From: Petroclostridium sp. X23
Lineage (GTDB): Bacteria > Bacillota > Clostridia > SK-Y3
NCBI RefSeq assembly: GCF_030013905.1
Contig: NZ_CP124862.1
Location: forward strand, 2,607,051-2,671,050
Length of the DNA: 64,000 nt
Direction: 5' to 3'
The notes under the pieces were generated by a model. The model ran no database searches and was not told the DNA's origin. It saw only the letters and a program-made list of their open reading frames with translations. A program made the position numbers and the translations under genes. Of this stretch, positions 1 to 8,421 are shown piece after piece; position 1 is the first letter of the stretch, and every line of letters starts with the position of its first letter.

Positions 1-408
1 AATCAACCCGGAAATACCTCCGGCTAATTGCTGATTTATATTATTAATATTTATTACTTCTATCCATTCACGCTGCTGCTGTTCCATCAGTGCATCTTTT
101 ATCGATGCCGGCAGTGAAATGATATCTATAGCATTCTTAACCGTATCATCCTTTATGCTGCTTGTTGTCGTTTCTATTGCAATGGGATTTGCTCTAACTA
201 CAATCTGATAAATACTATCTTGTATCCATTGGTATACCTTTGTTTTAGATAATATGGCTGCAAAATAAGGATATAACCTGGCAGTTAGAATAGCAGCAAT
301 AAAAAAGGATAATATGTCAAAGACTGATAGAAAAAACCCTTTCATCATTCCCCTAATACTGCTGAAAATAATGATCAAAATAACCGCGATATCAAGGATT
401 GTCACCAT
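1..408 (-). CDS. CvpA-family membrane protein, 3' part cut by window edge
   Basis: Reading the minus strand from an ATG at 408 gives an open frame to the window edge (about 136 residues). The N-terminus (MVTILDIAVILIIIFSSIRG followed by a GFF motif) is the hydrophobic helix and glycine-rich turn typical of CvpA/colicin V production family proteins, and a second hydrophobic segment follows near residues 24-45. The family are small multi-pass inner membrane proteins; in Firmicutes their role is poorly defined. A GTG at 414 is an alternative start, and a purine-rich GAGGTGAGG lies directly upstream. The gene begins only 8 nt after the stop of the DUF5711-like gene, so the two are probably cotranscribed with truA. 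The family call rests on the N-terminal pattern only. Confidence 0.6.
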   Translation of the reverse strand, partial: MVTILDIAVILIIIFSSIRGMMKGFFLSVFDILSFFIAAILTARLYPYFAAILSKTKVYQWIQDSIYQIVVRANPIAIETTTSSIKDDTVKNAIDIISLPASIKDALMEQQQREWIEVININNINQQLAGGISGLI

Positions 409-416
409 CCTCACCT

Positions 417-1610
417 CTAATTCCTCTTTAACTCCAACACTTCTAATGTATTCCTGGATACTACGACTATGTCTCTTTTATTCTGAAATAAAATAATATC
501 CCTGATATCTTTGCTGGATACTGCTTTTGCAATCTCATTCCCTTGAGAAGTAACTACATACACATCTCTCTTTTTATTGAGCGCAACTAAATCATCTTCC
601 ACATCCACAAATTGTATGTCACCGTCCACCTCATAGGTACCTTTTTTCACACCGCCAAATGTGTATATTTCCACTAAGCTATTGCCATTTAATAAACTTC
701 CGCCTTTTTTTTCCGTAAGTCCTAGTGCTATAATTTTATCAGAATCCATACTAAAAATCTGCAAGTCCTTTTCCGCGTAACTAATATTCCATTTCTGAAT
801 ACCCTGTGGTGAAAATCCGATCATTTGATTATCACCTACAACTACGACACTGCCATCTTGGTAAAACTTTATATTGGAAATCAGTGTCTCATCTATTACG
901 ATCCCTGCATATGGTTTTTCTTCAGTGAGATTAAAAAAAGCTACTCCGCTGGATACATACCCTTTGCTCAAATCAATGGTACTTACCGCAAGTTTTTTTC
1001 CATCATTGGAGATATCCAAGTCTGCTATGTAGTTATCCACCGAATGCCACTTATATATTTCCTGACCTTCTGGATTAAATACGCTCACCTTGCCTTTATA
1101 ACCCTTCTCTTTCGTAACGATTGCAAAATATCCTGTTTCATTAATAGCTACCGCAACAATAGGCTCCTCGGTTTTCCTTGTACATACAATAGAGTAATTT
1201 GTAACAACATTCACTTCTCTTCCGCCCTTATCGGCAACCAGAATGTATTTATGATTGCTTTCAACCAACGGGTCGGATAGGGTCATGGTAATACTCCATA
1301 TCTCTTCACCGGCTTTATTAATGGCTTTAATACCATCCCTGCTGGTAAGAAGAATATTATCTTTATATACATTAAAATTATACTCTATTGATGAATCTAA
1401 TGTCACACTGGAAGGATTTTTTGACCTTATGCTATTTAAGTTGCCACCTAGTAAATTATTTACAGCCGGATGGTATCTGTTGATATATAAAACGTAACTA
1501 GCGGTCACAAGTAAAATCATCCCTAATAATAGTTGAACTATAAATAACAACTTTTTTTCCTTATGCTTTTGTCGTTGGCTTTCAATCGTTTTTACTTCAT
1601 TGGTATTCAA
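417..1610 (-). CDS. DUF5711-like membrane-anchored beta-propeller protein
   Basis: Function unknown. After a short charged N-terminus there is one transmembrane helix (about residues 19-40 of this start), then an extracytoplasmic part of roughly 340 residues made of repeated short beta-strand segments, e.g. DNILLTSRDGIKAINKAG and repeats of the type 'I..L..S.DG..', as in WD40/PQQ-like propellers. This matches the DUF5711 family of Clostridia. The frame is also open to an ATG at 1637 that overlaps the truA stop (ATGA). However, a strong AAGGAGG lies inside that extension, 7-8 nt before a TTG at 1610, so I prefer TTG 1610 (397 residues). It is followed at once by the cvpA-like gene, and cell-envelope work is an inference only. 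Confidence 0.65.
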   Translation of the reverse strand: MNTNEVKTIESQRQKHKEKKLLFIVQLLLGMILLVTASYVLYINRYHPAVNNLLGGNLNSIRSKNPSSVTLDSSIEYNFNVYKDNILLTSRDGIKAINKAGEEIWSITMTLSDPLVESNHKYILVADKGGREVNVVTNYSIVCTRKTEEPIVAVAINETGYFAIVTKEKGYKGKVSVFNPEGQEIYKWHSVDNYIADLDISNDGKKLAVSTIDLSKGYVSSGVAFFNLTEEKPYAGIVIDETLISNIKFYQDGSVVVVGDNQMIGFSPQGIQKWNISYAEKDLQIFSMDSDKIIALGLTEKKGGSLLNGNSLVEIYTFGGVKKGTYEVDGDIQFVDVEDDLVALNKKRDVYVVTSQGNEIAKAVSSKDIRDIILFQNKRDIVVVSRNTLEVLELKRN

Positions 1611-1633
1611 GATTATTCCTCCTTGGAATTCTC

Positions 1634-2380
1634 TCATTCGGATTGGTTATAATATACTTCAACGAGGTAGAGTCCTTGTGGCGGCGCCGTAATCCCTGCT
1701 TCCCTTCGATCTCCGTTTTTTATAATGTGAGGGATTTGCTTTACATCAATCTTTTTATTGCCCACATAAAGAATAGTTCCTGCAATAATTCTTACCATGT
1801 TATATAAAAAACCATTACCGGATACTTCCATTATGATCTCATGATCTATTTCTTCCACTGTAAGGTTATAAATCGTTCGAACCGTATCCTTAACAACGCT
1901 TCCCGATGCCATAAATGCTTTAAAATCATGGGTGCCTATAAAATATTCCGCTGCTTCTTTCATCAGCCCTATCTCTACCTGGTATGGCCAATGGCTTGCA
2001 TAATTACGTTCAAAAGCCGAAGGAAACGTCCTATTCATGACCCTATATCTGTATTTTTTCCCTTCCGCGCAATAACGCGCATGAAAATCCGAAGAAACTT
2101 TCTTGCACTTCAATACAATGACATCGTCAGGCAGTAGTCTATTCAGTGCATAGGGCATACGATCCGCCGGAATAGTACTGCATGTATTAAAATTACATAC
2201 GTAGCCTAATGCATGCACACCTGTATCTGTTCGACTGCATCCTATTACCCTTATATCTTCTTTGGTCACTTTTTTTATAGAATTTTCCAATACTTCTTGA
2301 ACTGTTAACGCATTTTCCTGCCGCTGCCAGCCATGATAATTGGTACCTTCATATTCTAATTCTAACATTAAGTTTCGCAA
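1634..2380 (-). CDS. truA: tRNA pseudouridine(38-40) synthase TruA
   Basis: Converts uridines 38-40 of the tRNA anticodon stem to pseudouridine. The protein is 248 residues, normal for bacterial TruA. It starts MRNLMLELEYEGTNYHGWQR, the usual first strand and GWQ motif, and has the catalytic aspartate in GCSRTDTGVHA (Asp52). The C-terminal FLYNMVRIIAGTI segment is also diagnostic. It follows the ecfT gene after a 165-bp gap with a GC-rich inverted repeat, and its TGA overlaps an ATG of the next frame. The order ecfA1-ecfA2-ecfT-truA is the common Firmicutes arrangement downstream of rplQ. The usual rplM-rpsI pair does not follow here. Confidence 0.96.
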   Translation of the reverse strand: MRNLMLELEYEGTNYHGWQRQENALTVQEVLENSIKKVTKEDIRVIGCSRTDTGVHALGYVCNFNTCSTIPADRMPYALNRLLPDDVIVLKCKKVSSDFHARYCAEGKKYRYRVMNRTFPSAFERNYASHWPYQVEIGLMKEAAEYFIGTHDFKAFMASGSVVKDTVRTIYNLTVEEIDHEIIMEVSGNGFLYNMVRIIAGTILYVGNKKIDVKQIPHIIKNGDRREAGITAPPQGLYLVEVYYNQSE

Positions 2381-2403
2381 TAATCATTCATCCTTTTTGT
2401 ATT

Positions 2404-2419
2404 GGTTCACGGTTCACAG
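2404..2419. repeat. Short heptamer remnant (GGTTCAC x2)
   Basis: Two copies of a GGTTCAC/AGTTCAC-type 7-mer (GGTTCACGGTTCACAG) lie just upstream of truA. They match the TTCACAG family seen at 8386-8415 and 20796-20825. It is too short to stand alone but fits the genome-wide pattern of period-7 arrays. Confidence 0.5.
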
Positions 2420-2450
2420 AAAATGTTTTCTAATTCTCTCCACTGTAATT

Positions 2451-2523
2451 GTAGGGGCAGGCCTTGTGTCTGCCCTGTATGAAGCACTTCTTCTGAACGG
2501 GCAGACACAAGGCCTGCCCCTAC
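2451..2523. repeat. GC-rich dispersed inverted repeat, copy 1
   Basis: The arms GTAGGGGCAGGCCTTGTGTC and its reverse complement enclose a loop of about 20 nt (TGTATGAAGCACTTCTTCTG), giving a near-perfect 26-bp stem in the ecfT-truA gap. It belongs to the same scattered family as 28282-28355 and 60726-60799 (all begin GTAGGG and end CCCTAC or CCCCTAC). On the minus strand it could act as a stem-loop between ecfT and truA. No transposase is nearby. Confidence 0.8.
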
Positions 2524-2545
2524 CTAATAAATACTAAGTTGTATA

Positions 2546-3349
2546 TTAATACCGTAAATTTCTCACAAAAAACAGCATTACCATTAACCCTATCATGACT
2601 GCTATGGCCATAAAATCCCTGTCATGCATTTTTAGCTGCTTCATTCTGGTTCTATGGTCTCCGCCCCGATAACAGCGTGATTCCATCGCAACAGCCAGTT
2701 CATCAGCTCTTCTGAAAGCACTTATAAACAGCGGAACCAAAAGCGGCACAAGCCCCTTTGCTCTTTTAAGCAGATTCCCACTTTCAAAATCAGCACCGCG
2801 TGCCATCTGCGCTTTCATTATTTTATCCGTTTCTTCTAACAATGTTGGTATAAAACGCAGCGCTATGGTCATCATCATGGCAAGCTCATGGGCTGGAACG
2901 CCAATTTTTTTAAAAGGATTTAATAACTTTTCAATCCCATCTGTCAATAGTATAGGTGAAGTAGTAAAAGTCAGCAATGATGTACCTATAATCAGAAAAA
3001 GCAATCTTAATGTCATAAGTACTGCCATTTCCACACCTTCCACCGTAGCTGTCAATTTCCATATCGTAAATAATGTTCTTCCCCCAGTCATAAACATGTT
3101 GACAAAGGCAGTAAAAATAATAATAAAGAATAAAGGTTTTAACCCTTTAAAAACGTACTTAACAGGTACTGTAGAAATCCATATTAACTGACAAGTAAAA
3201 GCAGCAAATATAATATATCCGGTAAAATTCTTTACCATAAACAATGCTGCAATATACATTAACGTTAATATAATCTTTATTCTGGGGTCGAGTTTATGTA
3301 TAACAGATTCACCCGGAAAGTACTGCCCCAGCGTTATATCTCTAATCAT
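2546..3349 (-). CDS. ecfT: ECF transporter transmembrane component EcfT
   Basis: The energy-coupling transmembrane subunit that connects the two ECF ATPases to exchangeable vitamin-binding S components. The 267-residue protein has several hydrophobic helices (around residues 25-60, 70-90, 105-130 and 240-262). It also has the cytoplasmic coupling helix with the A-R-G motif (KAQMARGADF) and a second R-G motif (AMESRCYRGG), both characteristic of EcfT. Its ATG overlaps the ecfA2 stop by 4 nt, implying translational coupling. No S component is encoded nearby, so this is presumably the shared group II module. Confidence 0.95.
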   Translation of the reverse strand: MIRDITLGQYFPGESVIHKLDPRIKIILTLMYIAALFMVKNFTGYIIFAAFTCQLIWISTVPVKYVFKGLKPLFFIIIFTAFVNMFMTGGRTLFTIWKLTATVEGVEMAVLMTLRLLFLIIGTSLLTFTTSPILLTDGIEKLLNPFKKIGVPAHELAMMMTIALRFIPTLLEETDKIMKAQMARGADFESGNLLKRAKGLVPLLVPLFISAFRRADELAVAMESRCYRGGDHRTRMKQLKMHDRDFMAIAVMIGLMVMLFFVRNLRY

Positions 3350-4221
3350 TTACTTTCCTCCATCCTTCTATTGGAACCGCCTAACAGAGCCACAAGCTCT
3401 TTTTTTGCCTGATGAACAGTAAAGATATCATCTTTTATATGAACCCCTCTGCTTCTTAGCTTGCTAATCACTTTTGTAATTTGCGGCACAGCGAGTCCCA
3501 TACTTTCTAATTGATCGCCTCTTTTAAAAACTTCGCCAGGCATGTCATTCATTGCTACCGAACCTCTATGCATTACAATAATTCTATCGACCAGTCGTGC
3601 GATGTCTTCCATACTATGTGATACAAGTATGACTGTCATACCTAATCTTGTATGAAGAGATTTGATTTGAAATAATATTTCATCTCTCCCTGCCGGGTCA
3701 AGCCCTGCAGTAGGCTCATCCAGTACAAGTATTTCGGGTCTCATTGCCAGAACACCCGCAATTGCAACCCTGCGCTTTTGACCACCGGAAAGTTCAAAAG
3801 GAGACTTTTCAAGAACATTACTACTTAAACCTACCACATGCAATGCATCGTTCACTCTTTTTTGTATTTCGTCTTGTGCCAAACCCATATTTGTCGGCCC
3901 AAACGCAACGTCTTTATAGACAGTTTCTTCAAATAATTGGTGCTCAGGATATTGAAAGACAAGACCTACCTTATTTCTTATAGCTTTAAGGTTAGCACTT
4001 TTACCTGTAATATCCGTTTCACCAATAAATATCTTTCCATTCGCCGCTTTAAGTAAGCCGTTTAGATGCTGTACAAGTGTAGATTTTCCCGACCCTGTAT
4101 GTCCTATTAATCCAACGAATTCCCCTTGGCCGATTTCCAGATTGACATTTTTTAATGCTTGCTTTTCAAAGGGACTACCGGGCATATATGTATAATTCAA
4201 ATTCTCTATTTTTATTGTCAC
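3346..4221 (-). CDS. ecfA2: ECF transporter ATPase EcfA2
   Basis: One of two ATPases that power the ECF vitamin/cofactor importer. It shows Walker A GHTGSGKST (about residues 40-48), the Q-loop FQYPEHQLF, the signature ELSGGQKRR (142-150), Walker B VLDEPTAGLDP and the switch histidine in VSHSMED. The F-Q-x-P-E-x-Q-L-F motif is typical of the EcfA2 type. The start is GTG at 4221, 8 nt after GGAGG. It overlaps ecfT by 4 nt and lies 80 nt after ecfA1. Confidence 0.95.
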   Translation of the reverse strand: MTIKIENLNYTYMPGSPFEKQALKNVNLEIGQGEFVGLIGHTGSGKSTLVQHLNGLLKAANGKIFIGETDITGKSANLKAIRNKVGLVFQYPEHQLFEETVYKDVAFGPTNMGLAQDEIQKRVNDALHVVGLSSNVLEKSPFELSGGQKRRVAIAGVLAMRPEILVLDEPTAGLDPAGRDEILFQIKSLHTRLGMTVILVSHSMEDIARLVDRIIVMHRGSVAMNDMPGEVFKRGDQLESMGLAVPQITKVISKLRSRGVHIKDDIFTVHQAKKELVALLGGSNRRMEESK

Positions 4222-4301
4222 AACATTAGTCCTCCAAACAAAACAACTTAAATTGCATCAATGGCCAAAGTCGTACCTCTTCAGTCCATGACACGCTGCT
4301 C

Positions 4302-5153
4302 TCATCTCTCAATCAATTTCAAAAGCTCCTCAACACACTCATCTTCCGTCAAAATATCCTGACGGATTTCAATTCCTTGCTTTCTTAGCTCATAGGCCAA
4401 CTCTGTCACCTGCGGAACATCCAATCCTACAGTTTTAAGCCTTTCTACTTGGCAGAAAACCTCTTTGGGCTTGCCATCCATTATGATCTTTCCTTTTTCC
4501 ATCACGACAACTCTATCCGACTCCACAGCCTCATCCATATAGTGCGTAATAAGCACTACCGTAATTCCTTCTTCCCTATTTAGCTTTTTTATGGTACCAA
4601 TAACTTCTTTTCTTCCAGAAGGATCCAGCATCGCAGTGGGTTCATCAAGCACGATGCATTCCGGCTTCATGGCAATAACACCGGCAATCGCTATTCTTTG
4701 CTTTTGGCCTCCTGACAGCAAATGCGGTGCATGCTTTTTATATTCGTACATATCTACCGCCTTTAGGGCATAATCTACTCTCTCTCTGATTTCAGAAGGC
4801 GGAACAGCCAGGTTTTCAGGCCCGAATGCTACATCCTCTTCCACAATGGTTGCTACAATTTGATTATCGGGATTTTGAAATACCATTCCCACAGTCTGCC
4901 TGATCTCCCAACGAGAATCCAAATCAGCAGTATCCAAGTGTTTAACAAATACCGTCCCTCCCACAGGCAGAAGCAATGCATTAAAATGCTTAGCCAGTGT
5001 AGACTTACCGGAACCGTTATGTCCTAAGATAGTTACAAATTCACCTTTATCTATTTTAATATTTATATTATTCAAAACCAAGTCTATTTTATTGGATTCT
5101 TCATCCTGTCCATAATGATAGTTCAAGTTAATCGTATTAATCATTTCACCCAT
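4302..5153 (-). CDS. ecfA1: ECF transporter ATPase EcfA1
   Basis: First ATPase of the ECF module. It has Walker [10 protein letters not shown] (about 44-52), the Q-loop FQNPDNQIV, signature LLSGGQKQR (145-153), Walker [13 protein letters not shown] and the switch motif ITHYMDE. The FQNPDNQ motif is typical of the EcfA1 type. The frame is open to 5186, but an ATG at 5153 preceded by GCGAGG at 7-nt spacing fits better and gives 283 residues, the usual length. It is first in the ecfA1-ecfA2-ecfT-truA unit and is separated from rplQ by two inserted genes and heptamer arrays. Confidence 0.95.
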   Translation of the reverse strand: MGEMINTINLNYHYGQDEESNKIDLVLNNINIKIDKGEFVTILGHNGSGKSTLAKHFNALLLPVGGTVFVKHLDTADLDSRWEIRQTVGMVFQNPDNQIVATIVEEDVAFGPENLAVPPSEIRERVDYALKAVDMYEYKKHAPHLLSGGQKQRIAIAGVIAMKPECIVLDEPTAMLDPSGRKEVIGTIKKLNREEGITVVLITHYMDEAVESDRVVVMEKGKIIMDGKPKEVFCQVERLKTVGLDVPQVTELAYELRKQGIEIRQDILTEDECVEELLKLIER

Positions 5154-5240
5154 TACAAAACCTCGCTTGATATGTATTATATACACTAATTATATATTAT
5201 ACTGTATTTTGAGCAATATAAAAATAGTTTATTGAAAAAA

Positions 5241-5517
5241 AGTGGGGAGTGGGGAGTGGGGAGAATAAATACATATGTAAAATGATTAGCTTGCAGATTT
5301 TTACACCCTTCTTATAGTCCTTTACATTGTACTTAAACATTAAATAATATATAATGTGTGCTATAAGGCTATGCTAATACTATATTGGTTCAGTATAAAA
5401 ATGACTTTATAATTAATAATACTTTTGAGCAGATGCTATACTGTGTATTATACAATAGTAAATATACTTCCGTGGCCTGGTGCAGTACTCCCCACTCCCC
5501 ACTGTCCACTCCCCACT
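5241..5517. repeat. Inverted pair of AGTGGGG heptamer arrays bracketing 220 bp
   Basis: The left array 5241-5263 is AGTGGGG repeated three times without error. The right array 5487-5517 is ACTCCCC/CCCCACT (with one GTCCACT variant), the reverse complement of the left unit. The DNA between them is AT-rich, with no open frame of note and no likeness I can see to other interiors. It occupies the gap between the divergent ecfA1 and the pseudouridine synthase gene, whose ribosome binding site begins just after the right array. Confidence 0.85.
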
Positions 5518-5538
5518 ACATTAACAAGGAGCATAAAT

Positions 5539-6480
5539 ATGATAATCATTACTGTACCTCATGAATATAACGGTAAGAAGCTTGACAGATTTCTAAGAGA
5601 TCAATTTCCCAAACTACCTATGAGTGCTATTTATAAAGCGTTACGAAAAAAAGATATACGTATAAACGATGTAAAAATTAATGAAAATATTACACTGAAA
5701 GCTAGTGATTCCCTGACAATATATATCAAAGATGAAATATTATACGGATTAAATAGTACAAACGACGAGCAAAAGGATTTACATCCTATCGAAATAGTAT
5801 ATGAAGATGAGCATCTGCTGCTTGTAAATAAACAGCCTGGAATTTCTGTGCATCCTGATAAGCATGCGAATCAAGACACATTAATTGATATGGCAACAAG
5901 ATATTTGAATCAGAATAAAGATTATATTTCTTCCATGCCAAATACGGACCTGCCGGCCCTATGCCACAGACTTGACCACTATACCGGCGGAATAGTTATC
6001 ATCGCCAAAACAAAAGAGGCTTTAAGAATAATGCTGGAAAAAATTAAGAATAGAGAAGTGAAAAAATACTACCAGTGCCTGGTGAAAGGCTGCCCTTCTC
6101 CAATGGAAGGAGAGTTAAAACATTTTCTCGTTAAAAACGAACTGAAAAGTCGTGTCTATATGCATGATATCCCGCAAAAAGGAGGCTTAACTGCTATCAC
6201 AAAGTATAAGGTTACTAAACCTGGGGATATAGTAAGCCACCTGGAAGTAGAACTCATTACAGGAAGAACGCATCAAATACGCGCACACCTTTCTTATATA
6301 GGGCATCCAATCCTTGGCGATGATAAATATGGTGACCGCCGGCTAAACAAGCAATTCGGCGTAAAACATCAATGCCTTTGGGCCTATAAAGTGATGTTCG
6401 ACTTTAAAGATGCAGGAATATTAAATTATTTAAAAGGTAAAGTATTTGAAACTAATAATATACAGTTTCCTATAAAATAA
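5539..6480 (+). CDS. RluA-family pseudouridine synthase (paralogue 1)
   Basis: Makes pseudouridine in rRNA or tRNA. An N-terminal S4-type RNA-binding domain (about residues 13-60, LDRFLRDQFPKLPMSAIYKA) is followed by the catalytic domain with RLDHYTGGIVI (Asp146) and the late motif TGRTHQIRAHL. The frame is open back to 5425, but that stretch translates a heptamer array. The ATG at 5539 has AAGGAG 8 nt upstream and gives 313 residues. A paralogue with the catalytic Asp at the same position lies at 25103-26050, on the other side of the ribosomal protein cluster. The exact target (RluC/RluD type or other) cannot be told from sequence alone. Confidence 0.9.
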   Translation: MIIITVPHEYNGKKLDRFLRDQFPKLPMSAIYKALRKKDIRINDVKINENITLKASDSLTIYIKDEILYGLNSTNDEQKDLHPIEIVYEDEHLLLVNKQPGISVHPDKHANQDTLIDMATRYLNQNKDYISSMPNTDLPALCHRLDHYTGGIVIIAKTKEALRIMLEKIKNREVKKYYQCLVKGCPSPMEGELKHFLVKNELKSRVYMHDIPQKGGLTAITKYKVTKPGDIVSHLEVELITGRTHQIRAHLSYIGHPILGDDKYGDRRLNKQFGVKHQCLWAYKVMFDFKDAGILNYLKGKVFETNNIQFPIK

Positions 6481-6500
6481 ATGGAGCTATAGACAAATCC

Positions 6501-6526
6501 GGGCGGACAGGGTCGTCCGCCCCTAC
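6501..6526. repeat. GC-rich dispersed repeat, single half-site
   Basis: GGGCGGACAGGGTCGTCCGC followed by CCCTAC: one arm of the scattered family, in the orientation of the right arm at 28331-28355. It is followed at 6545-6594 by decayed TTCAC/GTGAA heptamers. It lies between the convergent 3' ends of the pseudouridine synthase and the methyltransferase. Confidence 0.75.
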
Positions 6527-6594
6527 TCTAATTCTGAGATAACCAACTCATGATTCACTGGGTGTAAGTTCTTAATACCGTGAACTGTAAACTA

Positions 6595-7458
6595 TTACAC
6601 TTCCCAACGACCCGATGCACCGCATGGAAGCACCAAGCCTGACTGTGTTATCGGCAATCCGATTTCATCAGATGCGATATGTCCCCCGTGTTTTTTACCA
6701 ACTGTCATTTTCAACACATTGGTGAGTACCGTTGGTGCCAATCCGGTTGTATATGAATTAATTAGGAAAAATAGGGGATTTGGAGAAAGCACGTGCATAC
6801 ATTCACTCACCAAGTTATATAGCTCATCTTCGATTTTCCACACTTCTCCATTCGGTCCCCGTCCGTAGGATGGTGGGTCCATGATGATTCCTTCATACTG
6901 TCTTCCTCTACGATTTTCCCGCTGAACAAACTTTAGCACATCATCAACGATAAATCGTACTTTACGGTCTGCGAGCTTTGAAACTGCAATATTTTCTTTT
7001 GCCCAGCTTACCATCCCTTTTGCGGCATCTACATGACAAACCTCCGCCCCTGCGTAGGCCGCAGCTACTGTTGCACCACCCGTATATGCAAATAAATTTA
7101 ATACTCTTACAGGCTTATCAGTAGATTTAATTCTTTCCATCATCCAACTCCAGTTAACAGCTTGTTCGGGAAAAAGTCCGGTATGCTTGAAACCCATAGG
7201 CTTAATATTGAATTTTAAATTCTCATATGAAATGGTCCAATGTTCAGGAAGCTTACTAAAAAACTCCCACTTTCCACCACCGCTGCTGTTTCTATGATAA
7301 TGCCCGTCCACGTTTCTCCATACCTTGTTATTTGAATCAATCGGCCATATGACTTGTGGATCGGGGCGCCTTACAACATACTTCCCCCATCTTTCCAGCT
7401 TTTCACCATTACCTGTATCTATAAGTTCATAATCTTTCCATTCATCAGCTATCCACAT
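6595..7458 (-). CDS. RlmI-like SAM-dependent methyltransferase
   Basis: Class I methyltransferase of the COG1092 type, most likely acting on rRNA. The SAM-binding glycine loop is NLFAYTGGATVAAAYAGAEV (about 121-140), the acidic end of strand 2 is HVDAAKGMV, and the motif IV active site is MDPPSYGRGP (about 193-202). The frame is open to 7536, but that extension translates a heptamer array. ATG 7458 with AAGGAGG at 8 nt is the real start (287 residues). Compared with RlmI it lacks an N-terminal PUA domain. It is convergent with the upstream pseudouridine synthase, so two RNA-modification genes sit between ecfA1 and rplQ. Confidence 0.85.
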   Translation of the reverse strand: MWIADEWKDYELIDTGNGEKLERWGKYVVRRPDPQVIWPIDSNNKVWRNVDGHYHRNSSGGGKWEFFSKLPEHWTISYENLKFNIKPMGFKHTGLFPEQAVNWSWMMERIKSTDKPVRVLNLFAYTGGATVAAAYAGAEVCHVDAAKGMVSWAKENIAVSKLADRKVRFIVDDVLKFVQRENRRGRQYEGIIMDPPSYGRGPNGEVWKIEDELYNLVSECMHVLSPNPLFFLINSYTTGLAPTVLTNVLKMTVGKKHGGHIASDEIGLPITQSGLVLPCGASGRWEV

Positions 7459-7709
7459 GACGTTAACCTCCTTGTGTAGTGGGGAGTGAGGAGTGGATAG
7501 TGGGGAGTACCCTTTGCACCACATTCTCAAACCCATATGTAATAAATAATATCCACTATTCTAGTATAGTGATCACACTTCATTAGTAGATTTTATCATC
7601 ACACATATTGTGCGTCAATATATTGAAAATTAAACAGAACTAATATCGCCTACCAAATAAACACTGGAGATAATCTATTATTCGTTTACGAAGAATATAG
7701 ACTAAAAAT

Positions 7710-7734
7710 GCGGACGATCACAAATCGCCCCTAC
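7710..7734. repeat. GC-rich dispersed repeat, decayed copy
   Basis: GCGGACGATCACAAATCGCC followed by CCTAC keeps the CGGACGA...CGCCCCTAC ends of the family with a diverged centre. Confidence 0.55.
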
Positions 7735-7784
7735 AATCATTTTATCTAAAAATTTGTGTCCATGGTTTTTTCTTGATATAAATA

Positions 7785-7827
7785 AAAGCAGAACATTAGA
7801 TACATATTGTATTTAACATTCTGCTTT
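7785..7827 (-). terminator. Stem-loop after rplQ
   Basis: The arms AAAGCAGAACATTA and TAACATTCTGCTTT (plus-strand view) give a 14-bp nearly perfect stem. On the minus strand it is followed by TTTTATTT. It is placed to end the ribosomal protein transcript that runs leftward through rplQ. Confidence 0.65.
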
Positions 7828-7915
7828 ATGAAGCGGTAAACTCTTTATGGGTAAAATATAGTTTGCAATTCGCAAGGCTTTCACTCCTCACTCCTTACTC
7901 CCCACTCTCCGCTAG

Positions 7916-8257
7916 TTATACTAACTCAATGATTGCCATTTCTGCAGCGTCCCCTCTTCTGGGTCCCATTTTTACTACCCTGGTATATCCGCCTGCACGC
8001 TCTGTATACTTAGGAGCAATTTCATCAAAAAGTTTCTTCACTACATCTTCTTTAGTAATATAAGCTAATGCTTGTCTTCTTGAATGCAGTGAACCTTCTT
8101 TGCCTAGAGTAATCATTTTATCTGTCATGCTTCTTACTTCTTTTGCTCTAGTCACGGTAGTTTCAATCTTTCCGTGTTCTAAAACGGAAGTAACAAGGTT
8201 TTTCAGCATAGCTATTCTTTGGTCGGTTGGACGACCTAGCTTTCTTGTACCTGGCAT
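7916..8257 (-). CDS. rplQ: 50S ribosomal protein L17
   Basis: Large-subunit protein near the tunnel exit. At 113 residues it is the normal bacterial short form. It begins [20 protein letters not shown] and ends with the conserved [15 protein letters not shown] segment. It is the last gene of the S10-spc-alpha cluster, separated from rpoA by 164 bp containing a CTGTGAA heptamer array instead of the usual short spacer. Confidence 0.98.
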   Translation of the reverse strand: MPGTRKLGRPTDQRIAMLKNLVTSVLEHGKIETTVTRAKEVRSMTDKMITLGKEGSLHSRRQALAYITKEDVVKKLFDEIAPKYTERAGGYTRVVKMGPRRGDAAEMAIIELV

Positions 8258-8334
8258 CGTTTAAACCTCCTTTGCCGTTTTTATATAACACCTAATCATA
8301 TTTAATTAATAATCAGAAATCACATAGTAAAAAC

Positions 8335-8415
8335 TCACGGCTCATGATGTACGATTCATCTTTCACCAGCTTTTTAGAACAAAATCTGTGAACTGTGAAC
8401 CGTGAACTGTGAACT
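8335..8415. repeat. CTGTGAA heptamer array with decayed inverted partner
   Basis: 8386-8415 is CTGTGAA, CTGTGAA, CCGTGAA, CTGTGAA, CT. About 20-50 bp to the left, TCACGGC, TCATGAT, GTACGAT, TCATCTT, TCACCAG (8335-8369) keeps the same 7-bp phase in the opposite orientation, which I read as a worn inverted partner. The array lies between rpoA and rplQ, inside one transcript. Confidence 0.7.
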
Positions 8416-8421
8416 ACAATA

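Larger units (their letters stand above)
7478..7910. repeat. Inverted pair of AGTGGGG/AGTGAGG heptamer arrays
   Basis: The left array 7478-7508 is AGTGGGG, AGTGAGG, AGTGGAT, AGTGGGG, AGT. The right array 7881-7910 is TCACTCC, TCACTCC, TTACTCC, CCACTCT, CC, the opposite strand of the same unit. The roughly 370 bp between them hold the methyltransferase promoter side, a GC-rich repeat remnant (7710-7734) and the rplQ terminator (7785-7827), so the bracketed DNA is ordinary intergenic sequence. No gene is seen in 7459-7915. Confidence 0.8.

Noticed and set aside
5241..5517. Repeat arrays considered as CRISPR
   Set aside because: Units are 7 bp with no spacers of regular length and no cas genes nearby.
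5425..5538. N-terminal extension of the first pseudouridine synthase
   Set aside because: It translates a heptamer array (Pro/Thr-rich), has no ribosome binding site, and the paralogue at 25103 lacks it.
7459..7536. N-terminal extension of the RlmI-like methyltransferase
   Set aside because: It also translates a heptamer array; a strong AAGGAGG precedes the internal ATG 7458.
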